Below are positions 26,454 to 36,772 of a DNA stretch of 64,000 bases, piece after piece (positions within the stretch are counted from its first letter, which is position 1; every line of letters begins with the position of its first letter). Both the position numbers and the translations under genes were made by a program. Below the pieces are notes generated by a model, which saw nothing but the letters and a program-made list of their open reading frames with translations, was not told the origin of the DNA and did no database searches. This DNA comes from an uncultured Fibrobacter sp. (GTDB taxonomy: Bacteria; Fibrobacterota; Fibrobacteria; Fibrobacterales; Fibrobacteraceae): assembly GCF_947166265.1 (NCBI RefSeq), contig NZ_CAMVDO010000007.1, forward strand, positions 89,790-153,789, written 5' to 3'.

Positions 26454-27662
26454 ATGAATTCATCTATCATCAACACCAATTACGATTTGCTGCCTGGCAG
26501 CTACCTTTTCTCTACTATTGCCCAGAAAATCAAGGAATATCAGGCGAAGAAACCCGATGCCGACATTATCCGTCTGGGTATTGGCGACGTGACCACGCCC
26601 TTGATTCCGGAAGTCATCAAGGCCATGCACAAGGCCGTGGATGAAATGGCAGAAAAGGGGACCTTCCGCGGTTACGGCCCCGAACAGGGCTACGATTTCG
26701 TGCGCGAGTCGATTGTCCGTGGCGAATACACCGCCCGTGGCATCGAAATGGACCCGGACGATATCTTCGTTAGTGACGGCTCCAAGTGCGATGTGGCGAA
26801 CATTCAAGAGCTTTTTACAGAAAATGTAAAGATTGCGATTCCGGACCCGGTTTATCCGGTCTATTTGGACTCCAATGTGATGGCAGGCCGTGCTGGCGTG
26901 TTGCAGAGTGACGGACATTTTTCTAAGGTGACATACCTTGCTTCGACCGCCGAGAATAATTTCCAGCCGGATTTGCCTAAGGAACCGGTGCAGCTGATTT
27001 ACCTTTGCAGCCCGAATAACCCGACCGGTACGGTGCTCAGCCGCGAAACCTTGCAGAAGTTCGTGAACTACGCCAACGAAAACGGAGCCTTGATCCTGTT
27101 CGACGGAGCCTACAACTGCTACATCCAGGACGAAACGCTGCCGCATTCCATTTTCGAAATTCCGGGTGCACGCACTTGCGCCATTGAATTCCGCAGCTTT
27201 AGTAAGACCGCCGGCTTTACGGGCGTGCGTTGCGCCTACACGGTGATCCCGCACGAACTTTCGAAACTCCGTGCCATGTGGAACCGTCGCCAGTGCACCA
27301 AGTTTAACGGCGTGAGCTACGTGACGCAACGTGCCGCCGAGGCCATTTACAGTCCGATTGGCTGGCAACAGACCAAGGATGTGATTGCCGGTTACATGAA
27401 GACGGCGAAGGTCATTCGTCAGGAACTTTCTGCCGCCGGTTACACGGTGTTCGGTGGTGAACATGCCCCGTACATCTGGTGGAAAATCGCAGATGGCGAA
27501 AAATCCTTCGATTTCTTTGACCGCCTGCTTGCTACCTGCGAAGTCGTGGGTACACCGGGCAGTGGCTTTGGCCCCTGCGGCGAAGGATACTTCCGCCTGA
27601 CCGCCTTTGGTGACTATGAACGCACCTGCGAAGCCCTCAAGAGAATCAGGGAAAGACTCTAA
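26454..27662 (+). CDS. dapL: LL-diaminopimelate aminotransferase
   Basis: The 402-aa PLP enzyme converts tetrahydrodipicolinate straight to LL-diaminopimelate, bypassing the succinylase route. It has the DapL opening (YDLLPGSYLFSTIAQKIKEY), IIRLGIGDVTTPL, CSPNNPTGTVL, and the PLP Lys in FRSFSKTAGFTGVRCAY. Length is normal. dapF 126 bp upstream takes the product to meso-DAP, so the two genes form the end of the pathway. Confidence 0.95.
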   Translation: MNSSIINTNYDLLPGSYLFSTIAQKIKEYQAKKPDADIIRLGIGDVTTPLIPEVIKAMHKAVDEMAEKGTFRGYGPEQGYDFVRESIVRGEYTARGIEMDPDDIFVSDGSKCDVANIQELFTENVKIAIPDPVYPVYLDSNVMAGRAGVLQSDGHFSKVTYLASTAENNFQPDLPKEPVQLIYLCSPNNPTGTVLSRETLQKFVNYANENGALILFDGAYNCYIQDETLPHSIFEIPGARTCAIEFRSFSKTAGFTGVRCAYTVIPHELSKLRAMWNRRQCTKFNGVSYVTQRAAEAIYSPIGWQQTKDVIAGYMKTAKVIRQELSAAGYTVFGGEHAPYIWWKIADGEKSFDFFDRLLATCEVVGTPGSGFGPCGEGYFRLTAFGDYERTCEALKRIRERL

Positions 27663-27684
27663 CCCTCCAATCAATTACTATCTT

Positions 27685-29211
27685 ATGTCCATGCCTTCTT
27701 CTATCGGTCCAGAGATTTCGGTCATTCAAAAGATCAGCGTTGCGATTATCCACGAACGCAATGTTGAAAAATTGCTCGAAAATGTTCTGGGCATCTTGGA
27801 GTCCGAACTTGGTATGCTGCGCGGAACTTTCGCGTTGCTCTTTGGCGACACCCTGAAAATCGAGGCGTCACGTGGGCTTGACGAATCAGAAAAACAGCGC
27901 GGCTCTTACCGAATGGGTGAGGGCATTACGGGACATGTGGCTGAACGTGGTATCAGTCACGTTATTCCTGATTTGCGCAAGGATTCTCGCTTCTTGAACC
28001 GCACCGGGAGCCGCCATTATGAAAATCAGGTGGCATTCATTTGCGTGCCGCTGATTCATGACGGTCAAGTCATCGGAACCCTTTCGATTGACCGCCCCGT
28101 AGACGGTTCTACTGATTTGGACCGCGACGTGGCCTTGCTCGAAATTATCGCGAACATCACGGGTGATGCCGCAAACGAATGCATTGAACTTCACGGTGAA
28201 CGCGAGGCGATGCTCGAAGAAAACCGCAAGCTCCGCGACATGCTTTCGAATAACCCCGGCGAACTGGTGGGTAACTGCCGCGAAATGCGTCAGGTGTACG
28301 AACAGGTGCGTCAGGTTGCCCCGAGCGATGCGACGGTCCTTATCCGCGGCGGTAGCGGTACGGGTAAGGAAATGATTGCCCGTGCGATTGTGAATCTGTC
28401 CGAAAGAAAGGATAAGCCGTTCATTATCCTCAACTGTGCGGCTCTTCCTGAAAACTTGGTCGAAAGTGAACTCTTCGGTCATGAAAAGGGAGCCTTTACG
28501 GGAGCCTTGAACCGCCGTATCGGGCGTGCTGAGGCTGCTAATGGGGGAACGCTTTTCCTCGACGAAATCGGTGACCTCACCATGCAGACGCAGGTCAAGC
28601 TCTTGCGTTTCTTGCAGGAACGTACCTTTAGCCGCGTGGGTAGCAACGAAGAATTGCATTCCGACGTACGATTCCTAGCGGCCACTAGCCGAAACCTGGA
28701 AGAACTCATTGCGCAGGGCAAGTTCCGCGAAGACTTGTTCTACCGTTTGAATATTTTCCCGATAACGATGCCTGACCTTGCAAAACGTAAGTCCGACATC
28801 ATCCTGCTTGCAGAACACTTTATCGAGAAGATGAACCTGCGCTACGGCAAGAAAGTCGCACGCCTTTCAACAACGGCGATCAACCTGCTCATGAGCTACC
28901 ATTGGCCGGGTAACGTGCGTGAACTTGAAAACTGTATGGAACGCGGTGTTCTGACGGCAAGCGATGACTGTATCCACAGCTATAATTTGCCGCCTTCGCT
29001 GCAGACGAGCTTGAGTGTCGGAACCACGGGTACTCCCAGCGATAAGATTGCGCCTCTCGAAGTGATGATGGACAACTACGAACGTGAAATCATTACTGAG
29101 GCTATCAAGCGAAATGACGGGAATATCTCGGCGGCCGGTCGCGACCTGGGCGTGTCTCCGCGCATGATGAATTACCGCATGAACAAGCTCGGAATCAAGT
29201 CCGGACACTAG
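27685..29211 (+). CDS. GAF-domain sigma-54-dependent transcriptional activator (NifA/NtrC-like)
   Basis: I place the start at 27685 (MSMPSSIGPEISVIQKIS), 22 bp after dapL; an upstream TTG at 27607 lies inside dapL. The 508-aa protein has an N-terminal GAF sensor domain (about 12-170), a sigma-54 AAA+ domain (about 194-425) with Walker A GGSGTGKE, the sigma-54-contacting GAFTGA loop, LFLDEIGD and REDLFYRLNIFPI, and a C-terminal Fis-type helix-turn-helix (GNISAAGRDLGVSPRMMNYR). The order GAF-AAA-HTH is that of NifA and NorR. No nif or nor genes are near; the target and ligand are unknown. Confidence 0.93.
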   Translation: MSMPSSIGPEISVIQKISVAIIHERNVEKLLENVLGILESELGMLRGTFALLFGDTLKIEASRGLDESEKQRGSYRMGEGITGHVAERGISHVIPDLRKDSRFLNRTGSRHYENQVAFICVPLIHDGQVIGTLSIDRPVDGSTDLDRDVALLEIIANITGDAANECIELHGEREAMLEENRKLRDMLSNNPGELVGNCREMRQVYEQVRQVAPSDATVLIRGGSGTGKEMIARAIVNLSERKDKPFIILNCAALPENLVESELFGHEKGAFTGALNRRIGRAEAANGGTLFLDEIGDLTMQTQVKLLRFLQERTFSRVGSNEELHSDVRFLAATSRNLEELIAQGKFREDLFYRLNIFPITMPDLAKRKSDIILLAEHFIEKMNLRYGKKVARLSTTAINLLMSYHWPGNVRELENCMERGVLTASDDCIHSYNLPPSLQTSLSVGTTGTPSDKIAPLEVMMDNYEREIITEAIKRNDGNISAAGRDLGVSPRMMNYRMNKLGIKSGH

Positions 29212-29360
29212 AGAATTTTTTGAGTTTTTTTGTTCGTTTTCGATGAAGAAAACCGCATGCGGTCTTCGGGTTAATCGAAATTTACAAAAAACTTGCAAGT
29301 TCATCGGCAAAAAATCAAAATTCGTCGATTTTTTTGAAAATTTTGCGTTTTTTTTTAACT

Positions 29361-29425
29361 TTTTGCCAAAATTACTTGTATATTAGTATCGAAATTTTTC
29401 CGAAAGGACCTTTCGGGCGGTTTTT
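29361..29425 (+). promoter_or_regulatory. Putative promoter and leader hairpin of the V-ATPase operon
   Basis: The AT-rich stretch contains TATATTAG near 29379, similar to the -10 of other genes here. It is followed by CCGAAAGGACCTTTCGG (29400-29416), a hairpin with a GGACC loop, then GCGGTTTTTG. The hairpin plus T-run 40 bp before atpE could act as an attenuator. The rest of 29212-29463 holds only a short palindrome (ACCGCATGCGGT near 29252) and AT-rich sequence. Confidence 0.4.
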
Positions 29426-29463
29426 GTCCGTGAAGCCCTTCCAACTGTTATTGGAGAATAAAT

Positions 29464-30066
29464 ATGGCAGAAGACTTGCAATACCTTATGGAACGCATCC
29501 AGAAAGATGCTGTCGATAAAGCAGAAAACGAGGCGGCGGCGATCATTGCCAAGGCCAAGGAAAAGGCGGCCGATATCGTGAAGGCGGCTGAAGCCGAAGC
29601 GAGCGCAAAGCTCGAAAAGGCCGACAAGGATGCCGAAGCGTTTACGGAACGCAGCGAACGCACTCTGGAACAGTCTGCCCGCGACCTCCTGCTTTCGGTA
29701 GGCAAGAACCTCGAAAAGATGATTATGGATTTGCTGAACCTCCAGGTGGAAAAGTCCCTGGACGAATCCACCGTGAAGTCCATGCTTTTGACCCTTGCTA
29801 AGAACTATTCTTCTGACATTGAAGTGGATTTCTCCGAAGCCGATGCTAAGAAGCTTACTTCCTTTGTGATGGGCGAATTTGCCAAGCAGCTTTCCGCCGG
29901 TGTCAAGGTCGAAAGCGACAAGGGTGTCAAGTTCGGCTTCCGCGTCAAGCTCGACGGTGGCAAGGTCACTCACGAATTTACCGAAGCTGCCATGGCCGAT
30001 GCTCTCTCGGCCCTGCTCCGTCCGCAACTTTCCCGCGTTGTAAACGCCGCTGCCCAGGCCAAGTAG
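29464..30066 (+). CDS. atpE: V-type ATP synthase subunit E
   Basis: The 200-aa protein is a long charged helix (Ala/Lys/Glu-rich, residues about 10-75, NEAAAIIAKAKEKAADIVKA) with a globular C-terminal domain, the form of the peripheral stalk subunit E. It starts the operon with the order E, DUF2764, A, B, D, I, K, K, which is the arrangement known from Bacteroidetes, spirochaetes and relatives. It links the catalytic head to the membrane part. Confidence 0.88.
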   Translation: MAEDLQYLMERIQKDAVDKAENEAAAIIAKAKEKAADIVKAAEAEASAKLEKADKDAEAFTERSERTLEQSARDLLLSVGKNLEKMIMDLLNLQVEKSLDESTVKSMLLTLAKNYSSDIEVDFSEADAKKLTSFVMGEFAKQLSAGVKVESDKGVKFGFRVKLDGGKVTHEFTEAAMADALSALLRPQLSRVVNAAAQAK

Positions 30067-30073
30067 GTTAGCG

Positions 30074-30631
30074 ATGAGCTCTCCTTCTTACCTGATGGCC
30101 TCTCTTCCGATGATTGAGATGGGCGACGTTCCGCCTCTCTCCATGGAAGAGTTCCGTCACCGCTGCATCGGTGTGCTGTCCGATTCGGAAATCTCCGCCT
30201 TGGACGCCCTTCTCGATGACGGTGAATGCGAAGAATGTGACGACGAGTTCGTTCGTGCCTACAAGGCCCACGAAATCCAGATGAAGAACGTTTCAGGTAG
30301 GCTCCGCGCTGCTGCGTGGGGTCCCGATGTCCGTTTTACGGACAAGTCCTTCCCGGGCTACGATGTCACTTTCGCAAAGATGATTCAGGACGCGTTTGCC
30401 AAGTCGAATCCTATGGAAAAAGAGCAGGATATCGACAAGGCCCGTTTCTGGCTTGTGGACTCGCTTGCAGGTGTGGGCGAGGGTACCGTCAAGCATGTTT
30501 ATGCTTATGCAATTAAGCTGAAGATTTGTGAACGCTGGGCTCGCCTGACCGAAGCTGCAGGTGACAGCGCCGTATTGAATGTTATTAATGCAAACGATCC
30601 TGCATACGCCTCTACGGCGGAGCAGGAATGA
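30074..30631 (+). CDS. DUF2764 family protein of the V-ATPase operon
   Basis: The 185-aa protein starts MSSPSYLMASLPMIEMGDVP, with SYLMASLP typical of DUF2764, and is acidic and helical. It lies 7 bp after atpE and overlaps the region before atpA. DUF2764 genes occur in bacterial V-ATPase operons that lack recognisable subunits C and F, as here; a role as the central-stalk or connecting subunit is inference from that replacement pattern. Confidence 0.75.
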   Translation: MSSPSYLMASLPMIEMGDVPPLSMEEFRHRCIGVLSDSEISALDALLDDGECEECDDEFVRAYKAHEIQMKNVSGRLRAAAWGPDVRFTDKSFPGYDVTFAKMIQDAFAKSNPMEKEQDIDKARFWLVDSLAGVGEGTVKHVYAYAIKLKICERWARLTEAAGDSAVLNVINANDPAYASTAEQE

Positions 30632-30648
30632 CCGGAGGTCCATTTTCA

Positions 30649-32406
30649 ATGGCTAGTATCGGAAAAATCATCGGCGTGAACGGAAACTTGATCCGCGTCA
30701 AGTTTGAAACCGCCGTGTCCCAGAACGAAGTGGCGTATGCCAAGCTTACCCAGAAAAACAAGGACGGCAAGTCCGAAGTTATCCCCCTTAAGAGCGAAGT
30801 CATCCGTATCCGCGGTGACTACGCCGAACTCCAGGTGTTCGAAGACACCACGGGGCTCAAGACGGGTGACGAGGTGGAATTCACCGGCGAACTTTTGTCC
30901 GTAGAACTTGGCCCCGGCCTTTTGACCCAGGTCTTTGACGGTCTGCAGAACCCGCTCCCGAAGCTTGCCGAAGAATGCGGCTTCTTCCTGCAGCGCGGTA
31001 AGTATTTGAAGGCCTTCCCCCGCGACAAGAAGTGGGCGTTTACCCCGGTCGCGAAGGTGGGCGATGTGGTGGTTGCTGGCGATACGCTCGGCACCGTTCC
31101 CGAAGGCGTGTTCACGCACCGCATCATGGTGCCGTTCCGCCTGCTGGGCAAGTGGACTGTGGAATCGGTCTCTGCCGCTGGCGAACATGTGGTTGAAGAT
31201 GTGGTAGCCAAGCTCAAGAACGACAAGGGCGAAACCCAGGACGTGACCATGGTGCAGACCTGGCCGGTGAAGATGCCTATCAAGGCCTATGAAGAACGCC
31301 TGCGCCCGAGCAAGCCTTTGACCATGCAGCAGCGCATTATCGATACGTTCTTCCCCGTGATGCAGGGCGGTACGTTCTGTACGCCGGGCCCGTTCGGTGC
31401 CGGCAAGACCGTGCTCCAGCAGCTCATGAGCCGCTATGCCGACGTGGACATCGTGATTTTGGCCGCTTGCGGTGAACGTGCTGGTGAAGTGGTGGAAACC
31501 CTTCGCGAATTCCCGGAATTGATTGACCCGCGTACGGGTAAGTCCCTCATGGAACGTACGCTGATTATTTGTAACACGTCTTCGATGCCGGTGGCTGCTC
31601 GTGAAGCTTCCGTGTACACGGGCGTGACTCTCGCCGAATACTACCGCCAGATGGGCCTGAACGTGCTCTTGCTCGCTGACTCGACTTCCCGTTGGGCTCA
31701 GGCTCTGCGTGAAATGAGCGGCCGCTTGGAAGAAATTCCGGGCGAAGAAGCCTTCCCGGCTTACCTCGAATCCGTGATTGCCGCCTTCTATGAACGCGGT
31801 GGCGTGGTTCGCCTGAAGGACGGCTCTACCGGTTCCGTGACGATTTGCGGTTCCGTGTCGCCTGCAGGTGGTAACTTCGAAGAACCGGTGACCCAGGCTA
31901 CCTTGAAGGTGGTGGGCGCATTCCTCGGCCTTACCCGTGAACGTTCCGACCAGCGCCGCTTCCCGGCAATCCACCCGCTGGATTCCTGGTCCAAGTACGA
32001 AGGCATCATCGATTCCAAGAAGGTTGCCGAAGCCCGTCACATCCTCGCGAACGGCGTGGACGTGAACAACATGATGAAGGTGGTGGGCGAAGAAGGTACC
32101 TCGATTGACGACTTCGTGATTTACCTGAAGTCCGAATACCTCGATGCCGTTTACCTGCAGCAGGACGCCTATAACGAAATCGACGCCGCCTGCTCCGCCG
32201 AACGCCAGAAGTACGTGTTCGACAAGGTTTACACCATCCTCAAGACCCCGATGAAGTTCAGCGAAAAGGACGTCGCCCGTACGTTCTTCCTTAAGCTCAC
32301 TCAATCGACGAAGGACTGGAACCGCGTCAAGTTCGATTCCCAGGAATTCAAGGACCTTGAACAAAGTATTTTTGCTTCCGTGAAGGAGGTTTCCGCTAAT
32401 GCATAA
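30649..32406 (+). CDS. atpA: V-type ATP synthase subunit A (catalytic)
   Basis: The start at 30649 ([20 protein letters not shown]) gives 585 residues, normal for the A subunit; the upstream ATG at 30628 is possible. Walker A is [13 protein letters not shown] (about 246-253), with the catalytic site sequence [20 protein letters not shown] and [20 protein letters not shown]. It hydrolyses or makes ATP in the A3B3 head. Its end overlaps atpB by 8 bp, implying coupled translation. Confidence 0.95.
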   Translation: MASIGKIIGVNGNLIRVKFETAVSQNEVAYAKLTQKNKDGKSEVIPLKSEVIRIRGDYAELQVFEDTTGLKTGDEVEFTGELLSVELGPGLLTQVFDGLQNPLPKLAEECGFFLQRGKYLKAFPRDKKWAFTPVAKVGDVVVAGDTLGTVPEGVFTHRIMVPFRLLGKWTVESVSAAGEHVVEDVVAKLKNDKGETQDVTMVQTWPVKMPIKAYEERLRPSKPLTMQQRIIDTFFPVMQGGTFCTPGPFGAGKTVLQQLMSRYADVDIVILAACGERAGEVVETLREFPELIDPRTGKSLMERTLIICNTSSMPVAAREASVYTGVTLAEYYRQMGLNVLLLADSTSRWAQALREMSGRLEEIPGEEAFPAYLESVIAAFYERGGVVRLKDGSTGSVTICGSVSPAGGNFEEPVTQATLKVVGAFLGLTRERSDQRRFPAIHPLDSWSKYEGIIDSKKVAEARHILANGVDVNNMMKVVGEEGTSIDDFVIYLKSEYLDAVYLQQDAYNEIDAACSAERQKYVFDKVYTILKTPMKFSEKDVARTFFLKLTQSTKDWNRVKFDSQEFKDLEQSIFASVKEVSANA

Positions 32407-33700
32407 TGTGGCATACCATCGTATTGAACGCATCGCCGGTTCTGTGATTACGCTCCGCGCCGAAGGTGTAGCAAACCAGGAACTTGCCCAGGTGACAAGC
32501 TCGTTCGGAACATCCCTTGCCCGCGTGATCCGTATTGACGGCGACATGGTGGACTTGCAGGTGTTCGCAGGTGCCCGCGGTATTTCCACCGACTCCGAAG
32601 TGCGCTTCCTTGGTGAACCGATGAAGGTCCCGTACAGTGAAGCCTTGCTTGGCCGCGTGTTTAACGGTGCCGGCAAGCCCCGCGACAACGGCCCCGAAGT
32701 GGACGGCGAACGCATTACTATCGGCGGCCCTTCCGTGAACCCCGCCAAGCGTATCATCCCGAAGACGATGGTGCGTACGGGTATCCCGATGATCGACGTG
32801 TTCAACACGCTCGTGGTTTCGCAGAAGCTCCCGATTTTCTCTATCGCCGGTGAACCGTATAACGAACTCTTGGCCCGCATTGCCTTGCAGGCCGAAGTGG
32901 ACGTGATTATCCTCGGCGGTATGGGCCTGAAGCACGATGACTACCTGTACCTGAAGGACTTCCTCGAAAAGAACGGTGCCCTTAGCCGTACGGTGATGTT
33001 CATGCACACCGCCTCTGACCCGATCGTGGAATGCTTGCTCGTGCCGGATGCTTCCCTCGCTGTGGCTGAAAAGTTCGCTACCGAAGGCAAGAACGTGCTC
33101 GTGCTCCTCACCGACATGACGAACTTTGCAGACGCCATGAAGGAAATCGCCATTACGATGGAACAGATTCCGTCGAACCGTGGTTATCCTGGCGACCTTT
33201 ACTCCCAGCTTGCCAGCCGTTACGAAAAGGCTGTGGACTTCGAAGGTTCGGGCTCCATCACTATTCTTGCCGTTACGACCATGCCTGGCGACGACGTGAC
33301 CCACCCGGTTCCGGACAACACCGGTTACATTACCGAAGGTCAGTTCTACCTGCGCAAGGGCCGTATCGAACCGTTCGGTTCTCTGACTCGTTTGAAACAG
33401 CAGGTGAACGGCAAGACCCGTAGCGACCACCGTACCATCATGAATACCATGATCCAGCTGTACGCAAGCTACAAGGAAACTTTGGAAAAGCAGTCCATGG
33501 GCTTCAACATGAGTAACTGGGACCAGAAGCTGTTGAAGTATGGCCAGCGTTTCGAAAAGGAAATGATGGACCTCTCCGTGAACATTCCGCTGGAACGTGC
33601 CTTGGACCTTGGCTGGGAAATCCTTGCCGACTGCTTCGCTCCTGAAGAAACCGGTATTCCGACCAAGATGATCAACGAATATTGGCCCAAGAAGGGGTAA
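32399..33700 (+). CDS. atpB: V-type ATP synthase subunit B
   Basis: The 433-aa non-catalytic nucleotide-binding subunit has the B-type pattern: [52 protein letters not shown] in place of a Walker [18 protein letters not shown] and [19 protein letters not shown]. It alternates with subunit A in the hexameric head. Length is slightly shorter than the common 455-470 aa. Confidence 0.95.
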   Translation: MHNVAYHRIERIAGSVITLRAEGVANQELAQVTSSFGTSLARVIRIDGDMVDLQVFAGARGISTDSEVRFLGEPMKVPYSEALLGRVFNGAGKPRDNGPEVDGERITIGGPSVNPAKRIIPKTMVRTGIPMIDVFNTLVVSQKLPIFSIAGEPYNELLARIALQAEVDVIILGGMGLKHDDYLYLKDFLEKNGALSRTVMFMHTASDPIVECLLVPDASLAVAEKFATEGKNVLVLLTDMTNFADAMKEIAITMEQIPSNRGYPGDLYSQLASRYEKAVDFEGSGSITILAVTTMPGDDVTHPVPDNTGYITEGQFYLRKGRIEPFGSLTRLKQQVNGKTRSDHRTIMNTMIQLYASYKETLEKQSMGFNMSNWDQKLLKYGQRFEKEMMDLSVNIPLERALDLGWEILADCFAPEETGIPTKMINEYWPKKG

Positions 33701-33701
33701 T

Positions 33702-34334
33702 ATGGCGAAGGTCAAGTTAACAAAGAACGCCCTCAAGGCGGAACGTGACGCGTTGAAGCGCTTCCAGCGCTATCTGCCGACGTTGCTGTTGAAAAAGCAG
33801 CAGCTGCAGATGGAAATGCGCACGCTCCAGGAGAGGGTGATGGCCAAGCGAGAAGAGGAGGACAAGCTCCGCAAGAGCATGGCTTCCTGGATTTCGCTGT
33901 TTGCCGAACCCATCGAATGGTCAAAGTACCTGTCGGTGAAGGAAGTGCGCCAGGGCGAAGGCAACATCGCCGGCGTGAAGATTCCGACATATGACGGGGT
34001 AGATTTTAACATCTCGATTCCGGATTTCTTTACCACGCCCGTGTGGCTGGACGACGGTATCAGAAGCCTGCAGGGCCTGATTTCGCTGCGTCTCGAACGC
34101 CGCGTGCTCGAGCGTCAATACGAGCTCCTCTCGAAGGAACTGCGTACCACGAGCCAGCGCGTGAACCTGTTCGAGAAGGTGAAGATTCCCGAAGCGAAGG
34201 AAAATATCCGCGTCATCAACATCTTCCTGGGCGACCAGCAGACCAGCGGCGTTGCCCGCAGCAAGCTTGCGAAGGGTAAGGCCTCCGCCCGTACCGCTGC
34301 CCAGGATGCACTCGCGAAGGAGGCCGCCGCATGA
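33702..34334 (+). CDS. atpD: V-type ATP synthase subunit D
   Basis: The 210-aa protein is the central rotor shaft: a long N- and C-terminal coiled coil (KVKLTKNALKAERDALKRFQ; ERRVLERQYELLSKELRTTS) around a small middle part, ending in an Ala/Lys-rich tail. It begins one base after the atpB stop and overlaps atpI by ATGA (34331-34334). Confidence 0.92.
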   Translation: MAKVKLTKNALKAERDALKRFQRYLPTLLLKKQQLQMEMRTLQERVMAKREEEDKLRKSMASWISLFAEPIEWSKYLSVKEVRQGEGNIAGVKIPTYDGVDFNISIPDFFTTPVWLDDGIRSLQGLISLRLERRVLERQYELLSKELRTTSQRVNLFEKVKIPEAKENIRVINIFLGDQQTSGVARSKLAKGKASARTAAQDALAKEAAA

Positions 34335-36259
34335 TTACTCCTATGAAGAAAGTGACGGTGCTGACGGTTGCTGGTGCGGTTGAAGAGACGCTTCAGGCGC
34401 TCCGTACGCTTGAAATTTTGCACCTCACGCCCTTGCAGGCTGCAGCAGGCGCCAAGTTGAACCATGCCCGCGGTGAAATGAACCGCGTGCAGAAGGCCTT
34501 GGAAGTGGTGCCCGAGAAGGCCCCGAAGGGTGTGACTCCCGTGAAGGATGCCGCTCCTGCCGCAAGCCTTATCGATGAAATCCAGAACCTGGTTGCCGAA
34601 AGCAAGCAGGCGGAAATCGACAAGGAACAGGCCGAAGAGGAACTCACCAAACTTTCCATGTTCAAGAACCTGGACCCCGCAACGGCAGCTGCACTCGCGG
34701 CAAAGGGTATCTATGTCAAACTGTACCAGCTCCATGACGGTAAAATCCCGTTCGAACTCGAGGGCGAAGGCTCTATCGAAGAATTCGGCCAGGATGAAAA
34801 CGGCAAGTATGTGGCTGTCGTGAGCAGGGGAGAAGCCCCTGTCGCCGTGAAGGGTAACTTCACCGAACTCACGATGCCGCAGAAGTCGCTTGCCGAATAC
34901 CGCGAAATGGAAGCGAAAGCCAAGGAAACGCTTGCCCGCGTCGAGCGCCGCCTGGGTGAACTTTCGGGCGTCCGCGAATCTATCGAGGACAAGCTCCTCG
35001 AAGTGGGTGACGACTACCGCATGGTCGAAGCCGAAGCCTCGATGGTGGGCGACAAGAACGTCGCCGCCGTGCAGGGCTTCTGCCCTGCACCGCGCGTGGG
35101 CGAACTCGAGAAGGCCGCCCGCGAGCACGGCTGGGGCCTCCTGGTGGACGACCCCGCCGAAGACGACGATATCCCGACGCTGTTGACCTACAGCAAGCTC
35201 AGCCGTCCCATGCAGTTCCTGTACGACATCATCGGCATTTCGCCGGGGTACAAGGAAGTGGACGTGTCGGCCGTGTTCCTTTGCTTCTTCAGCATCTTCT
35301 TTGCGATGATCGTGGGGGATACCGCTTACGGCCTGTTGTTCCTCGGTCTGGCACTCTTTGCCCGCTCGAAGATGCCGAAGGCGAACCCTGCTGGTTTCCA
35401 CTTTATCTACCTCATGAGCATCGCCACCATCGTGTGGGGTGTCATCAACGCAAGCTTCTTGGGACTTAGCCCAGCGCTTGCGGGGTGGACGTATTACCTG
35501 GACATCACCAACTACGGCTGGTTGCCTGAACCGCTGAAGAACGCGATGCTCTGGATCCGCACTGCTGCCCCGACTGACCCTGCGAAGTTCGAAGCCTACA
35601 AGGCCTTCGCCCAGTCGATTACGCTGCTGCCCGAAAGCTTCGTGCCCAAGGTGGCGGGTGCCTCCCAGATGCAGCATATCCAGCTGTTCTGCTTCTGCAT
35701 CGCCGTGGTCCACCTGAGTATCGCTCACGTGTGGAACGTCTGCGTGCGCATCAAGCGCAAGGACTCCACGTTCATGGCGCAGGTGGGCTGGCTCATCGGC
35801 TGCTGGGTGATGTTCTTCCTTGCGTGCCAGATGGTGCTCGGTATCGACATGCCGAAGTTCGTCATCCCGATGTTTATCGTGGAAGCGGTTCTCCTGGTGC
35901 TCTTTACCGTGCCGCCCAAGAGGCTCAAGCAGGACTTCATCAGCATCCCGATGCTCGTGCTCGACGTGGTGAACAGCTTTACCGACGTGATCAGCTACAT
36001 CCGTCTGTTTGCCGTGGGCATGTCCGGTGCGGCCATCGCCGAAGCGTTCAACGACATGCTTTCGCCGCTGTTCGGCTCCGCTGTCGGTATCGCCGGTGCA
36101 GCCTTCCTGCTGCTCTTCGTGCATGGCCTGAACATCGCGCTTGCGGTCATGGGCGTCGCGGTCCACGCGGTACGTCTGAATACACTCGAATTTTCAAATG
36201 GACTTGGCCAGGAATGGAGCGGATTTGCGTTCGCGCCCTTCGCCAAGCAGAAAAATTAA
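34331..36259 (+). CDS. atpI: V-type ATP synthase subunit I
   Basis: The 642-aa protein combines a cytoplasmic half with coiled coils (about 1-310) and a membrane half with about seven helices from around residue 313 (FFSIFFAMIVGDTAYGLLFLGLALFA). It corresponds to subunit a of eukaryotic V-ATPases and forms the stator ion channel with the K ring. The essential Arg of the channel should lie in the last helices (SYIRLFAVGMSGAAIAEAFN carries YIRLF, the usual position). Its start overlaps atpD by four bases. Confidence 0.93.
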   Translation: MITPMKKVTVLTVAGAVEETLQALRTLEILHLTPLQAAAGAKLNHARGEMNRVQKALEVVPEKAPKGVTPVKDAAPAASLIDEIQNLVAESKQAEIDKEQAEEELTKLSMFKNLDPATAAALAAKGIYVKLYQLHDGKIPFELEGEGSIEEFGQDENGKYVAVVSRGEAPVAVKGNFTELTMPQKSLAEYREMEAKAKETLARVERRLGELSGVRESIEDKLLEVGDDYRMVEAEASMVGDKNVAAVQGFCPAPRVGELEKAAREHGWGLLVDDPAEDDDIPTLLTYSKLSRPMQFLYDIIGISPGYKEVDVSAVFLCFFSIFFAMIVGDTAYGLLFLGLALFARSKMPKANPAGFHFIYLMSIATIVWGVINASFLGLSPALAGWTYYLDITNYGWLPEPLKNAMLWIRTAAPTDPAKFEAYKAFAQSITLLPESFVPKVAGASQMQHIQLFCFCIAVVHLSIAHVWNVCVRIKRKDSTFMAQVGWLIGCWVMFFLACQMVLGIDMPKFVIPMFIVEAVLLVLFTVPPKRLKQDFISIPMLVLDVVNSFTDVISYIRLFAVGMSGAAIAEAFNDMLSPLFGSAVGIAGAAFLLLFVHGLNIALAVMGVAVHAVRLNTLEFSNGLGQEWSGFAFAPFAKQKN

Positions 36260-36298
36260 ACCAAGGGATGATTCCCGCTACTTAATGAGGAAAAAACA

Positions 36299-36754
36299 AT
36301 GGAACCGAATACAATGGTGACTCTCGCTAAAATGGGTGCTGCAGCTGCGCTTGGCATTGCGGCTATGGGCTCTGCCCTTGGTTGCGGAACGGCCGGTATG
36401 TCCGCCATCACGATGTGGAAGAAGGCTTATGCCCAGGGCAAGTCTGCTCTCTTCACACTCCTGGTGTTCGTGGGTGCCCCGATTTCCCAGACGATTTATG
36501 GCATGTTGCTCATGAACTTCATCCTGAGCAAGGCTGCTGAATCCGGCTTTACCAACTGGGGCGGCTGCCTCGGCGCCGGTATCTTCGGTGGTCTCGGCAT
36601 GATGGCTTCTGCCTGGTACCAGGGCAAGTCCGCGGCCGTGGCTTGCGACGCCCTCGGTGAAACCGGCAAGGGCATGGTGAACTACCTGATGGTGCTCGGT
36701 ATCGTGGAAACCGTGGCCCTGTTCGTTCTCGTGTTCTCCATGATGGTGCTCTAA
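36299..36754 (+). CDS. atpK: V-type ATP synthase subunit K, copy 1 (rotor ring)
   Basis: The 151-aa proteolipid has four membrane helices from an internal duplication (GSALGCGTAGM / GIFGGLGMMAS). The ion-carrying Glu is E137 in GIVETVALF. Aligned by eye with the structurally known Enterococcus hirae NtpK, whose sodium ligands are T64, Q65, Q110 and E139, this copy keeps S63, Q64, Q108 and E137, a full polar set. It is followed 18 bp later by a second, differing copy. Confidence 0.92.
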   Translation: MEPNTMVTLAKMGAAAALGIAAMGSALGCGTAGMSAITMWKKAYAQGKSALFTLLVFVGAPISQTIYGMLLMNFILSKAAESGFTNWGGCLGAGIFGGLGMMASAWYQGKSAAVACDALGETGKGMVNYLMVLGIVETVALFVLVFSMMVL

Positions 36755-36772
36755 TCCAGCGAGGTAACACGT

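Noticed and set aside
34115..36166. Minus-strand frame of 683 aa opposite subunit I
   Set aside because: Subunit I is certain on the plus strand; the shadow is His/Asp/Arg-rich and has no recognisable domain.
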